In this document: in pieces, positions 9,768 to 19,554 of the stretch | Numbering within the stretch: the stretch's first letter is position 1 | Layout: every line of letters begins with the position of its first letter | Assembly: GCA_022841505.1 (NCBI GenBank) | Contig: JALHRK010000022.1 | Location: 1-35,969, forward strand | Direction of reading: 5' to 3' | DNA from: Saprospiraceae bacterium | Lineage (GTDB): Bacteria; Bacteroidota; Bacteroidia; Chitinophagales; Saprospiraceae | Length of the DNA: 35,969 nt | The notes under the pieces: generated by a model | What the model saw: only the letters and a program-made list of their open reading frames with translations | The model's database searches: none | What the model was told of the DNA's origin: nothing | Program-made: the position numbers and the translations under genes

Positions 9768-12182
9768 ATGGCAAAAAAATACCTCTTCTCTGTTTTTGCG
9801 GCTTTCTGTTTTATTATAGCCGTTCCTGTTACAGCCGGCGCGCAACCGGCTTGTCCCAACGGACAATCTTCCATCATTGTCAGTATCCTGACGGATGGGT
9901 ACGGCTACGAAATTTCCTGGTCGGTCATTGGTGCTAACGGCACAGTTTACCACCAAACCAATACCCAGACTTACGCCAACAATACCTTGTACCAAACCCA
10001 GGTTTGCGTCCCGGCGGAAGAATGCGTTACGGTTAATATTCGCGACACCTATGGCGATGGCATCCTGGCGCCAGGCTATTTCAACATCGTGCAGGACGGC
10101 GAACTCATCGCCAGCGGAGGGAATAATTACAATTATACCTTCTCCGTGACCGCCGGGTGCGCAGCCGGGCAAATCTGCAACCTCGCTGACACCATCATCG
10201 AGGGCGTATACCAAACGGCCTTCGACGAGCATTGGTATGTGTTTATTCCGGATTCGACCGGTTCTTATTTGGTTTCTACCTGCGGATTGGATACCTGTGA
10301 TACCAAAATCTGGATTTACGATCAATGCCCGGCCAATGGCGGCGCAGCCGACAATACCGGCACCATTTTCTACGATGACGACAAAGGCGGGTGCACGCCT
10401 CAGGCAAACGTAAACGGCTATTTTGAAGCCGGTTCAATCTATTACATCCGCATTGGAGACAAAGACGATGCCTGCGGAGACACCATTACCTGGGAAGTCC
10501 AATACCTTGGGCCCATCGTCGGTTGTACGGATTTGGGTTCCTGTAATTTCAACCCCTTGGCAACCGTAGACGATGGTTCCTGCTTACCGCAAACCCACCC
10601 TGATTGCCCGGAAGGGCCGGACTTGCTGGTACACCAGCAGACGTTGGCCAGCAGCATCTACCTCACCACGATCAATTCTACTGACCCCTGCTTAGTGGCG
10701 GAAGGATGCCTCCGGGGCTACGGCCAGCGCGATATTATTCGCTTTTCCACGCGCATTGACAACATTGGCGAAAAAGACTATTTCATTGGCGTTCCTGCTT
10801 TTGGCAATCCGCAATTTACTTACGACAATTGCCACAACCATTTCCATTACGATGGTTATGCTGAATATTTGCTTTTTGACAGCGAAGGCAATTCAAGTCC
10901 GGTTGGTTATAAAAATGGTTTTTGTGTACTCGATTTGTTCTGCCCGAACGGTGGTTTGGCCAAATACGGCTGCGGCAATATGGGGATTTCTGTAGGCTGC
11001 GCCGACGAATACAGCTCCGGCCTGCCCTGCCAGTGGATTGACGTGACGGATACGCCCGATGGCACCTACCTTTTTGTGACCCGCGTGAATTGGGACAACG
11101 CGCCCGATGCCTTAGGCCGTGTGGAAAAAGATACCATCAACAACTGGGCGCAGGTATGTATAACGCTGGATCGCTCTTCCGGCGCCTTGCAAATGACGGT
11201 GGACGCCAATTGCGCGCCGTTTGTTGATTGCGCGGGAACGCCGTATGGCAGCGCCCGCCCGGACTGCAACGGCGACTGCAACGGCACGGCGCAGATTGGC
11301 GACCTCGATGCAAATAGCTTACAAGAGGTCAACGATGCAGTAGCCTACGTGGAAGCCATCTTAGCCGACGACATCGAAGCGGCGCCCTGCAACGATCTCA
11401 ACGGCGATGGCGAAATTACCGTATTTGATGCGTCGCTGCTGGCCAGCTGCATCAACTACGGCACGGGGCACCTGCACGAGGGAACCGGCGAACACAACCA
11501 TTGCAATTTTCCTTTTGGGGTGAATAATCCCAACGACACGGTGGCCCTCAGCATCATTGCCGCAGATTTTGAACAAGGATATATTGACATCGGCATCCGC
11601 AACCCGCAGTCGCGTATCAACTCTTACCAGTTCCAGTTGGAAGGCGCGATGATCATGGAGGTGGAAAACTTAGTGGATCCTGCCGTTTACCCGATTGCGC
11701 CGCATGCAAACATTGCAGACGCCATGGTGATCGGTATTTCTTACCAGGATTCAATGATCAACAAGTCGGGCGACGTGCAGCCGCTTTGCCGCATTCGTTT
11801 GTTTGAAATCACCGCGGATACAATTTGCATCAAACAGGTGATCTCGGCAGTGAACAGCAACCAGGAACAGGCTTTTGCTTTTGTGGAAGGGGATTGCGTA
11901 GTTGCGCCCATTGTTGCGACTTTTGAGCCGCAGACGCAGCTTTCTGTTCAAATCCAGCCGAACCCGAGTTCCGGCAATGCGTTGCTGCGTTTCGACAACC
12001 CGAACCGGCAAAGCTTCCAACTCCTGCTGCTTGACGCAAATGGCCGCGTGGTAGGACAATACGAAAAAATTACCGGCAACGAAGTCGCGCTGAATGCCAC
12101 GAACCTGCCTAATGGCGTGTACGCTTACCGCCTGATTGGGGAATCGGTGAGTGCTGCCGGGCGTTGGGTAATTCAGCGGTAG
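9768..12182 (+). CDS. Secreted lysyl-oxidase-like protein with dockerin-like segment and T9SS sorting domain
   Basis: Start MAKKYLFSVFAAFCFIIAVPVTAGAQ; lysyl oxidase motif FTYDNCHNHFHYDGYAEYLLFD...GISVGCADEYSSGLPCQWIDVTD; DCNGDCNGTAQIGDLD... / DLNGDGEITVFDASLLASCI; C-terminal CTD. Upstream part of the ORF is likely untranslated. Confidence 0.85.
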   Translation: MAKKYLFSVFAAFCFIIAVPVTAGAQPACPNGQSSIIVSILTDGYGYEISWSVIGANGTVYHQTNTQTYANNTLYQTQVCVPAEECVTVNIRDTYGDGILAPGYFNIVQDGELIASGGNNYNYTFSVTAGCAAGQICNLADTIIEGVYQTAFDEHWYVFIPDSTGSYLVSTCGLDTCDTKIWIYDQCPANGGAADNTGTIFYDDDKGGCTPQANVNGYFEAGSIYYIRIGDKDDACGDTITWEVQYLGPIVGCTDLGSCNFNPLATVDDGSCLPQTHPDCPEGPDLLVHQQTLASSIYLTTINSTDPCLVAEGCLRGYGQRDIIRFSTRIDNIGEKDYFIGVPAFGNPQFTYDNCHNHFHYDGYAEYLLFDSEGNSSPVGYKNGFCVLDLFCPNGGLAKYGCGNMGISVGCADEYSSGLPCQWIDVTDTPDGTYLFVTRVNWDNAPDALGRVEKDTINNWAQVCITLDRSSGALQMTVDANCAPFVDCAGTPYGSARPDCNGDCNGTAQIGDLDANSLQEVNDAVAYVEAILADDIEAAPCNDLNGDGEITVFDASLLASCINYGTGHLHEGTGEHNHCNFPFGVNNPNDTVALSIIAADFEQGYIDIGIRNPQSRINSYQFQLEGAMIMEVENLVDPAVYPIAPHANIADAMVIGISYQDSMINKSGDVQPLCRIRLFEITADTICIKQVISAVNSNQEQAFAFVEGDCVVAPIVATFEPQTQLSVQIQPNPSSGNALLRFDNPNRQSFQLLLLDANGRVVGQYEKITGNEVALNATNLPNGVYAYRLIGESVSAAGRWVIQR

Positions 12183-12312
12183 GGTGTCTGGTTTTATAGT
12201 TCGATAGCTGCGTTATGCGGAGGGCCAAAATCGGTCATCCCGTCCGGCGGGCGGGACTCCCGTTTTTGGCCCTCCGCATGCCTTGCTCTCAAACTCTAAA
12301 AAGCAGACACCC
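12182..12312. repeat. ~131-nt nested imperfect palindrome
   Basis: Outer GGGTGTCTG / CAGACACCC; inner ATGCGGAGGGCCAAAA / TTTTTGGCCCTCCGCAT. Confidence 0.8.
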
Positions 12313-12430
12313 GACTAAGTGGATAGACGATAGTTAGGGGCTCTTTTATAGTCCGATTGCTACAGTACGCTCGACCGGTCCTGTAGGGACCTAATGCCGG
12401 TAGCCCCAGAGCACGTCGTATGGTTTCGTG

Positions 12431-12468
12431 CCGTAGGTACGCAATGTCGGTATTTTGCGTACCTACGG
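12431..12468. repeat. Hairpin CCGTAGGTACGCAA / TTGCGTACCTACGG
   Basis: 14-bp perfect stem, 10-nt loop, inside a larger imperfect palindromic region ~12345-12500. Confidence 0.85.
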
Positions 12469-12497
12469 TTTCTGAACCATGTCGAAGGACTAAATAG

Positions 12498-13141
12498 CTA
12501 CAGTTTAACAAACCGCTGCAACGGGAATATTTTTCCTTCCGAAAGTACTTGCAACAGATACACACCCGCTGGCCATTCTGACACAGAAAGCGAGATGGAA
12601 GCGTCCATGACCTCCTTTTGAACGTCCTGCACCAATCGCCCCTGTATGTCGAATATGCGCACCTGCACATCGCCAACCGGCGATGCGGTGATGCGCACCT
12701 CCAGCTCGGTTGAAGCAGGATTGGGAGACAACAATATTTGAAGATTTTCCGTTGTGGGACCGTCTGTTGAAGTGCTGATGTCACAAGGAGCATCGCCCCA
12801 AAAATTAATGGTACCTGCGACAGGTGATTCATAGCAATTAAGCTTGATGAACCCTTCTTCTGCTATAAGACAAAGCGTAGAATAAAAGTGAATGAAACGA
12901 GCATTGCCAATGCCTTCATAGATGACGACTCCACCAGACCACTCTTCGCTCCAACTTACCCGATATTTCAAATGTTGTGTTTTTACCTAGATTCCGTTAA
13001 ATTCAGTATATGTAATCCGGATACGCCGGTATCCCACCAGGTTTCATAATAATACTTTGCCCCTACTGGCGCCCATTCCAGTTGAGCTTTTGCAGAACCG
13101 AGACAAAAAAGAATGACACAGAGTAAAGCGATTTTTTTCAT
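12498..13141 (-). pseudogene. Frameshifted short secreted T9SS-CTD protein
   Basis: Start at 13141 gives MKKIALLCVILFCLGSAKAQLEWAPVGAKYYYETWWDTGVSGLHILNLTESR then TAA at 12983-12985; the reading continues in another frame (KYRVSWSEEWSGG... to a T9SS CTD) down to 12498. Confidence 0.7.
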
Positions 13142-13332
13142 GGTTGTATTTTTGGGTTTGACCTGAAGTTGATTGATTAAAGATATTTGTTTTCAATCAA
13201 TTACGCTGGTTCATATCTTGGTTTGTCGTTGAAATTCCAGGCGCTTGTCTGTGGTTTGACAAAATTATTAGCACTCAATCCCCTGCTTTGCCTACACCTG
13301 CAATACAACTAAGGTAAAGCCTGCCTTCATTA

Positions 13333-13364
13333 TTTGGAAACAAATTGAGCAGTAGGTAATTTTG
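13333..13364 (+). promoter_or_regulatory. Bacteroidota-type promoter TTTG-N20-TAATTTTG
   Basis: TTTG at 13333-13336, TAATTTTG at 13357-13364, 20 nt upstream of the GNAT start. Confidence 0.6.
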
Positions 13365-13383
13365 CCCTGATAAAATCATCCTT

Positions 13384-13824
13384 ATGCCCTTTCAAATTGA
13401 CACCATACATCCATCCGAATTTTCTGTGATGGCGGATTTGTGGGAAGCATCTGTTCGGGCAACGCACCATTTCCTGACAGAAGCGGACATTGCTTTCTTC
13501 AAACCATTGTTAAGCAGGTATTTTGAAGCGGTCGAACTGGCCAGCGTGCGCGACGAAAATGGCCGGATGCTTGGATTTTCAGGTATTGCAGCCGGAAAAC
13601 TCGAAATGCTTTTTGTACACCCCGAGGCGATGGGCAAAGGGATTGGGAAAGCGCTTTTGCAACACGCCATTGAGCATGGAAACGTGACCGAAGTAGACGT
13701 CAACGAAGACAACCCGCAGGCTGTTGGTTTTTATGAGCATTCAGGTTTCCGAACCATGAGCCGCTCTGAGTTGGATGGCATGGGCAAACCGTTTCCGATT
13801 CTTCACATGGCACTAAAAGCGTGA
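13384..13824 (+). CDS. GNAT family N-acetyltransferase
   Basis: 146 aa; LFVHPEAMGKGIGKALLQHAI acetyl-CoA loop, DVNEDNPQAVGFYEHSGF. Confidence 0.9.
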   Translation: MPFQIDTIHPSEFSVMADLWEASVRATHHFLTEADIAFFKPLLSRYFEAVELASVRDENGRMLGFSGIAAGKLEMLFVHPEAMGKGIGKALLQHAIEHGNVTEVDVNEDNPQAVGFYEHSGFRTMSRSELDGMGKPFPILHMALKA

Positions 13825-13921
13825 TGCTGGCAGGTCTGCCTTTACTTTCTCTGACAATCTCTCTTTGGGAAGGGCGTTATGTTTATTTTTGCGCTTGCAG
13901 ACAAAATAATCGCGTTTGGTT

Positions 13922-15346
13922 ATGAAAAATAGATTGACCTTTTTCTTTTGTATATTATGCTTCACCGCCGCCCTCCGCGCCCAAACCGGCTGTGAAATCC
14001 AGATCAACATCGCCGGCTACACCCACGACACCCTCTGGTTTGGCCACACGGTTGGTAAGCGCGCCGAGCCGGAATTTTTCGCCCTGCGGCAACCCGACGG
14101 AGGTTTCCTGTTGAAAAGCAACGCCCCCCTTCCGCAAGGCATGTACGCCCTGATTATGAAGCGGAACGCCGGGGCAAACTACCAGCACACGCCTTGCTGG
14201 ATCGCGGATGGGCAGCGCAAGTTTGCTGTTAAGGCCGATTACAACCAATTGTTCAATACCATCGCGTTTACCGACGCGAAAGAAAATGAAATCCTGTACG
14301 AATACCTCCGGAACTACCACGAAATGACCGACCGCTTAGATTCGGCCACAGATAAATGGAAGGAAGCTCTTGATGGGAATACCTTTAAATCGAAAATGAT
14401 TGCTGAAACGGCGCTGAATCAATACCAATCGGCCTTCATGCGGCAGTACCCGGGCACCCTGACCGCAAAATTGGTGGAACAGACCTTATTCCTCCTGCCA
14501 CCCCCGGCCACAAAGCCGTACATCAGCCTTGAAGCGGAAGCCGATTCACATTTTCAATGGCAAAAACAGCATTATTTTGACCGCATGAACTTAGCCGGCG
14601 AAGATTTTCTGCGCCAACCGCTTTGGCTTGACCGCACAGATTTTTACGTCACCAAACTCCCGCCTCCATACCCCGACAGCATGATCCAGCAGTTGGAAAC
14701 GGTATTCAAAAAACTCGAACCCAACCGCGAAGCTTACCGATACTATTTCCGCTACATGATGAATTCACTGAGCCGCATGAGCCGCTACCGCACCGACGAG
14801 GTCTTTGTACATTTCGTGCGGAAATATGTAGATAAAGGAAAAGCAAACTGGATATCGGAAAGCGACCTTGGAAAGTACAAAACGGATGCAAATCGCATGG
14901 AACCGCTCTTTGCCGGGAAAAAAGCGCCCAACGTGACGCTTTATGACAAAGACAACAAGGAAGTCTCATTGTACGACATTGAGTCGTCCTATATCCTCAT
15001 TGCCTTCTGGCGCTACGATTGTTCGCACTGCAACAAAGAAATGCCGGTGGTCAAACGGGTGGTTGAAAAATTCCAGTCGAAGGGCGTGAAGGTACTTTCC
15101 GTTTGTGGCAACAGCAGCGAAGCAAACCTGCCCAAGTGCTGGGAATTTGTTGACCGCCATGCCCTGCCTGCCGATTGGATGCACGTGGCCGATCCATTGG
15201 GCCGCTCGCGGTTTTCGTCTTTGTTTAACGTCAGCGGTTATCCCCGGTTGTTTTTGTTGGATGCGGATAAAAAGATTTTGTACAAGCAGGGTGGGGAGGC
15301 TTCGGAGGAGACGATGAGTCGGGTGTTTGGGGAACTTATGGAGTAG
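13922..15346 (+). CDS. TlpA-like thiol:disulfide oxidoreductase, extracytoplasmic
   Basis: Signal peptide MKNRLTFFFCILCFTAALRAQ; C-terminal thioredoxin fold AFWRYDCSHCNKEMP (CxxC). Confidence 0.85.
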   Translation: MKNRLTFFFCILCFTAALRAQTGCEIQINIAGYTHDTLWFGHTVGKRAEPEFFALRQPDGGFLLKSNAPLPQGMYALIMKRNAGANYQHTPCWIADGQRKFAVKADYNQLFNTIAFTDAKENEILYEYLRNYHEMTDRLDSATDKWKEALDGNTFKSKMIAETALNQYQSAFMRQYPGTLTAKLVEQTLFLLPPPATKPYISLEAEADSHFQWQKQHYFDRMNLAGEDFLRQPLWLDRTDFYVTKLPPPYPDSMIQQLETVFKKLEPNREAYRYYFRYMMNSLSRMSRYRTDEVFVHFVRKYVDKGKANWISESDLGKYKTDANRMEPLFAGKKAPNVTLYDKDNKEVSLYDIESSYILIAFWRYDCSHCNKEMPVVKRVVEKFQSKGVKVLSVCGNSSEANLPKCWEFVDRHALPADWMHVADPLGRSRFSSLFNVSGYPRLFLLDADKKILYKQGGEASEETMSRVFGELME

Positions 15347-15349
15347 GAA

Positions 15350-16429
15350 CTAAACCTTCGCCCCTCTTCCCCGCAACAAATGATCCGCCACCACCAACGC
15401 CGCCATCGCCTCCACAATCGGCACCGCGCGCGGCAGTACACACGGATCATGCCGCCCTTTTCCGCTAACCATCGCCGGTTCGCCCTGTTCATTCACCGAT
15501 TCCTGTTCGGCAACGATGGTCGCCACGGGTTTAAACGCCGCGCGGAAGTAAATATCCATGCCATTGGAGATGCCGCCCTGGATGCCGCCGGAGTGGTTGG
15601 TGCGCGTTTTGATGGCCCCGCCGTCGTTGTAGAACGCGTCGTTGTGTTCAGAGCCACGCAGGGTAACGCCTTCAAAGCCTGAACCGTATTCGAACCCCTT
15701 GCAGGCATTAATGCTCAGCATGGCTTTGCCGAGGTCGGCGTGCAGCTTGTCGAAAACCGGTTCGCCCAACCCTGCCGGGCAGTTTTGAATCACGCAACTC
15801 ACCACGCCCCCGATGGTGTCGCCGGCTTTGCGCACTTCGCGGATCAACGCTTCCATTTGTATGGCCATCTCCGGGTCGGGGCAGCGCACCGGGTTGCTTT
15901 CGGTGAGCAATAAATTCAGCGCTTCGTAAGGTTGTGCCAATTTCAGCTGCCCAACCTGGCTGACATAAGCCGAAACGCTTATCCCGTTCTCCATCAAAAA
16001 CAGTTTGGCAATAGCGCCCGCAGCAACCCGGGCCGCCGTTTCGCGCGCGGAAGAACGCCCGCCGCCCCGGTGGTCGCGCAGTCCAAACTTGCTTTGCCAC
16101 GTAAAATCGGCGTGCGAAGGCCGGAAAGCTTCCGCAATGTGGTTGTAATCCTGCGAGCGGGCGTCGGTATTGGGAATGACCATGGCAATGGGCGTTCCGG
16201 TGCTTTTTCCTTCAAAGATACCCGACAGGATTTGCACGGTATCGGATTCTTTCCGCTGGGTGACGATGGCCGATTGTCCCGGGCGCCGGCGGTCCAGCTC
16301 TGATTGTATGAAACCCTCGTCAATCGTTAAACCTGCGGGGCAACCATCCACCACCACGCCAATGGCGGCGCCGTGCGATTCACCAAAGGTGCTGATCCGA
16401 AAAACATTCCCAAAACTACTGCCGGCCAT
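15350..16429 (-). CDS. aroC: Chorismate synthase
   Basis: [55 protein letters not shown]. Confidence 0.97.
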   Translation of the reverse strand: MAGSSFGNVFRISTFGESHGAAIGVVVDGCPAGLTIDEGFIQSELDRRRPGQSAIVTQRKESDTVQILSGIFEGKSTGTPIAMVIPNTDARSQDYNHIAEAFRPSHADFTWQSKFGLRDHRGGGRSSARETAARVAAGAIAKLFLMENGISVSAYVSQVGQLKLAQPYEALNLLLTESNPVRCPDPEMAIQMEALIREVRKAGDTIGGVVSCVIQNCPAGLGEPVFDKLHADLGKAMLSINACKGFEYGSGFEGVTLRGSEHNDAFYNDGGAIKTRTNHSGGIQGGISNGMDIYFRAAFKPVATIVAEQESVNEQGEPAMVSGKGRHDPCVLPRAVPIVEAMAALVVADHLLRGRGAKV

Positions 16430-16448
16430 GTGCGCTTAATTTTATCCG

Positions 16449-16456
16449 CAAAGGTA
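16449..16456 (-). promoter_or_regulatory. Bacteroidota -7 box TACCTTTG (for aroC)
   Basis: Matches TAnnTTTG just upstream of the aroC start. Confidence 0.4.
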
Positions 16457-16564
16457 GCGACTTCAAAGGAACTTTCTTTCCCGGGAAGCGTTTGTATTCC
16501 ACCTGCGAGCATGGGAGGAGGAGGAAAGTTTGTATTTTCGCCCCGTGGCGTTAAACATTATAAA

Positions 16565-18946
16565 ATGGAACTGGAACCGAAGGATTTATACGAAAAATTA
16601 GAATTCAATAAGGTCATCGAACTGCTGGAGGAGGCTTGCCTGGGTGAACAGGGCCGGGAAGCCGTGCATCAGATTGTGCCGTTGGACGACCGCCTGGCCA
16701 TCGAGCGCCTGCTGGAGGAAGTGAAAGAATACAAGCTCACCATTGAGCAGAACGACCCTTTTCCCATCAAAACGTATTTCGAGATCACGGAAGACCTGCG
16801 CATGCTGGAAATTGTGGATTTCGTGCTGCCGGAAGAAGGATTTCGCCGCATCAACATCGTGTTGCTGTTTGTGCGCGACATGGTTCGGTTTTTCAACGCA
16901 GCGCGCCGCCTGATTTATCCCGCCCTCTACGACATCATCCGGCCTGTGCCTTTTGACGAAAGTCTGCTCGAAGCCATTGAACGCGTAATTGATGAAGACG
17001 GCAATATCCGGCCCGACGCTTCCCCAAAGTTGCTGAAAATCCGCAAAAGCATCCAGGCCCGGCAAAAGGAATTGGATAAAGTATTCCGGATGCTGGCCAA
17101 CGAATACCGCAACAAAGGCATGCTCAGCGACAACGTGGAGAGTTTCCGAAACGGCAGGCGGGTATTGAGTGTGCCTTCCGAACACAAACGCAAAATCAGG
17201 GGCATCATCCACGATGAATCCACAACGGGGAAGACAGCGTTCATCGAACCCGAACCCGTCATCGAAATCAACAACGACATTTTTGACCTCGAAACCGAAG
17301 AGCGCCGCGAAATTTACCGAATCCTGAAAGAATTGAGCACCACCGTGCGGCCTTACGTCCCGGTGATGCGCGACTACCAGGAACTCATCATCCGGTTCGA
17401 TCTCGTGCATGCCAAAGCCCGGTTGGCGGTGCGCATGAACGCGAATCTGCCGCGGTTGGTGAAGCGGTTGGTCATCAGCGTCCAGGATGCTTACCACCCG
17501 CTGTTGTATCTAAAAAACAAACAATCCGACAAAACGACGGTTCCTTTTACCCTGACTTTGTCGCAAAATAACAGAATCCTCATCCTAAGCGGGCCCAACG
17601 CCGGCGGTAAATCCGTCACGATGAAGTCGGTGGGGTTGTTGCAACTCATGCTCCAATGCGGCCTGCTCATCCCGGTGAGCCAGGAATCTGAAATGGGCGT
17701 ATTCAGCAAGTTTTTTGCCGACATCGGCGACCAGCAATCGCTTGAAGACGACCTCAGTACGTACAGTTCGAGGTTGGCGAATGCGCGCTTGTTTCTGGAA
17801 AACGCCGACGACCGCACGCTGGTGCTGATTGACGAATTTGGTTCGGGCACCGACCCGAAAATTGGGGGCGCCATTGCAGAAGGCGTACTGCGCGAGTTAA
17901 ATTTTCGGAAGGTTTTTGGAGTGATTACCACCCACTATTCCAACCTCAAGGTTTTTGCATTCAAAACAAAAGGCTTAGTCAACGGCTCTATGTTTTTTGA
18001 CAAAGACCACCTGTTGCCTACGTATGAATTGAAAGTCGGACGCCCGGGCAGCTCTTATGCATTCGAAATTGCAGAAAAAATTGGCCTCGACGACCGGGTG
18101 ATGCAATATGCGCGCCAGAAAATCGGTCAAAATGAAAAAGCGGTAGACGAGCTGCTGGTGGATTTGCAACGCGAAAAACAGGAGTCGGAAGAGCTGCTCA
18201 AAGAGCTGACGCAAAAGCAGCAACAACTCGATAAGCTGATCCGCAACTACGAACAACTGCACTTAGACCTCGAATTCCGGCGCAAAAAAGTGAAGTTAGA
18301 AACCAAGGAGAAGGACTTCGAGCAAACGGCGCAGCAAAACAAGGATTTCGAGCGCATCATCCGGGAAATCAAGGAAGCGCAAAACCTTGAAAAAGCGAAA
18401 GAACTGGCCATGAAAGCCAAAGAAAGCCGCCGCCAGATCGAAGAAGAAATTGTTCAGATCAAAGAAGAAATTTACCAACCCATCCGTTCCAATAAAAAAG
18501 CAGAAGTCAAAATCGGCGACTACGTCAAACTGCGCAGCGGTGGCGCCACGGGTTTGGTGGAAGCCATCGAAAAAGGCAAAGCAATCGTACTGATGGGGCA
18601 AATGCGCATGAAAATCAACTCTGCCGACTTATTGCAAGCCAACGAACCCCTCGACGTGCAATCGCACCGCAGCGTACAAACCGACGCGGTGCAACAGGCA
18701 GCAGCGTTCCAACCCAAAATTGACGTGCGCGGCATGCGCATGGAGGAAGCCATGAAAATGGTGGAAGAATTCGTGGATCGGGCAATTGTCAACGGCTCTG
18801 CAGAGTTGCGCATCGTTCACGGCAAAGGCGACGGTATCCTGCGCAAAGTGGTGCGTCAGAAAATACGGGAATACAATATGCCCGTGGAAATTTCGCATCC
18901 GCCGGCAGAGGATGGCGGGGATGGGGTGACGATTGTTAAAATTTGA
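16565..18946 (+). CDS. mutS2: Endonuclease MutS2
   Basis: MELEPKDLYEKLEFNKVIELL start; Walker A GPNAGGKSVTMKSVG; DEFGSGTDP; C-terminal Smr domain (DVRGMRMEEAM...RIVHGKGDGILRKVV). ORF track start 16373 trimmed. Confidence 0.95.
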   Translation: MELEPKDLYEKLEFNKVIELLEEACLGEQGREAVHQIVPLDDRLAIERLLEEVKEYKLTIEQNDPFPIKTYFEITEDLRMLEIVDFVLPEEGFRRINIVLLFVRDMVRFFNAARRLIYPALYDIIRPVPFDESLLEAIERVIDEDGNIRPDASPKLLKIRKSIQARQKELDKVFRMLANEYRNKGMLSDNVESFRNGRRVLSVPSEHKRKIRGIIHDESTTGKTAFIEPEPVIEINNDIFDLETEERREIYRILKELSTTVRPYVPVMRDYQELIIRFDLVHAKARLAVRMNANLPRLVKRLVISVQDAYHPLLYLKNKQSDKTTVPFTLTLSQNNRILILSGPNAGGKSVTMKSVGLLQLMLQCGLLIPVSQESEMGVFSKFFADIGDQQSLEDDLSTYSSRLANARLFLENADDRTLVLIDEFGSGTDPKIGGAIAEGVLRELNFRKVFGVITTHYSNLKVFAFKTKGLVNGSMFFDKDHLLPTYELKVGRPGSSYAFEIAEKIGLDDRVMQYARQKIGQNEKAVDELLVDLQREKQESEELLKELTQKQQQLDKLIRNYEQLHLDLEFRRKKVKLETKEKDFEQTAQQNKDFERIIREIKEAQNLEKAKELAMKAKESRRQIEEEIVQIKEEIYQPIRSNKKAEVKIGDYVKLRSGGATGLVEAIEKGKAIVLMGQMRMKINSADLLQANEPLDVQSHRSVQTDAVQQAAAFQPKIDVRGMRMEEAMKMVEEFVDRAIVNGSAELRIVHGKGDGILRKVVRQKIREYNMPVEISHPPAEDGGDGVTIVKI

Positions 18947-19021
18947 AGATTAGTTAATTTGAAAATTTGAAAATTGAGGTGTGAACTCAATCTTCAAATT
19001 TTCAAATCTTCAAATCATCAA
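18941..19021. repeat. Inverted repeat, family A, filling the mutS2/ndk convergent spacer
   Basis: Arms 18957-18978 ATTTGAAAATTTGAAAATTGAG and 18986-19007 CTCAATCTTCAAATTTTCAAAT (21/22 complementary), plus further repeat words on both sides covering both stop codons. Confidence 0.85.
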
Positions 19022-19437
19022 ATTATTTCTTGTCCGGCAAAATGGAACGCAGATTCAATGGCCGCGTTTTCGTCTGAATCAGAGCCATGAACGGCGTTTT
19101 CGCCAACATTTTTTGCATAGAGCGCGCGAATGGTGCCTGGTTCAGCTTTAGCCGGATCGGTAGCGCCAATCAGTTTGCGAAAATCTTCCACGGCGTTGTC
19201 TTTTTCAAGAACTGCGGCCACAATCGGGCCCGAAGACATAAAATCAACTAATTCGCCGTAAAAAGGACGTTCTTTGTGAACGGCATAAAATGCGCCTGCT
19301 GTTTGAGCAGACATGCGCGTGAGCTTCATCGCCACAATGCGGAAACCCGCTTGGTTGATTTGAGCCAAAATTGCGCCAATATGTCCCGAAGCTACAGCGT
19401 CGGGTTTGATCATGGTGAACGTGCGGTTGCCTGTCAT
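19018..19437 (-). CDS. ndk: Nucleoside diphosphate kinase
   Basis: [30 protein letters not shown] active-site histidine motif. Confidence 0.97.
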   Translation of the reverse strand: MTGNRTFTMIKPDAVASGHIGAILAQINQAGFRIVAMKLTRMSAQTAGAFYAVHKERPFYGELVDFMSSGPIVAAVLEKDNAVEDFRKLIGATDPAKAEPGTIRALYAKNVGENAVHGSDSDENAAIESAFHFAGQEII

Positions 19438-19487
19438 ATTCCTGATAGTTATGATAATTAGAAGGTACATGGGGTTAAAAAACGCCG

Positions 19488-19495
19488 CAAAGGTA
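19488..19495 (-). promoter_or_regulatory. Bacteroidota -7 box TACCTTTG (for ndk)
   Basis: Matches TAnnTTTG upstream of ndk. Confidence 0.4.
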
Positions 19496-19554
19496 AGAAT
19501 CAGTCAATATTTTCATAACAATTTCTAATTTCGCACCCTGATTATAGCACGCGC

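Noticed and set aside
9711-10325. 204-aa minus-strand ORF
   Set aside because: Antisense to the signal peptide and N-terminal domain of the lysyl-oxidase-like protein.
16598-17497. 299-aa minus-strand ORF
   Set aside because: Antisense to mutS2, which is strongly supported.
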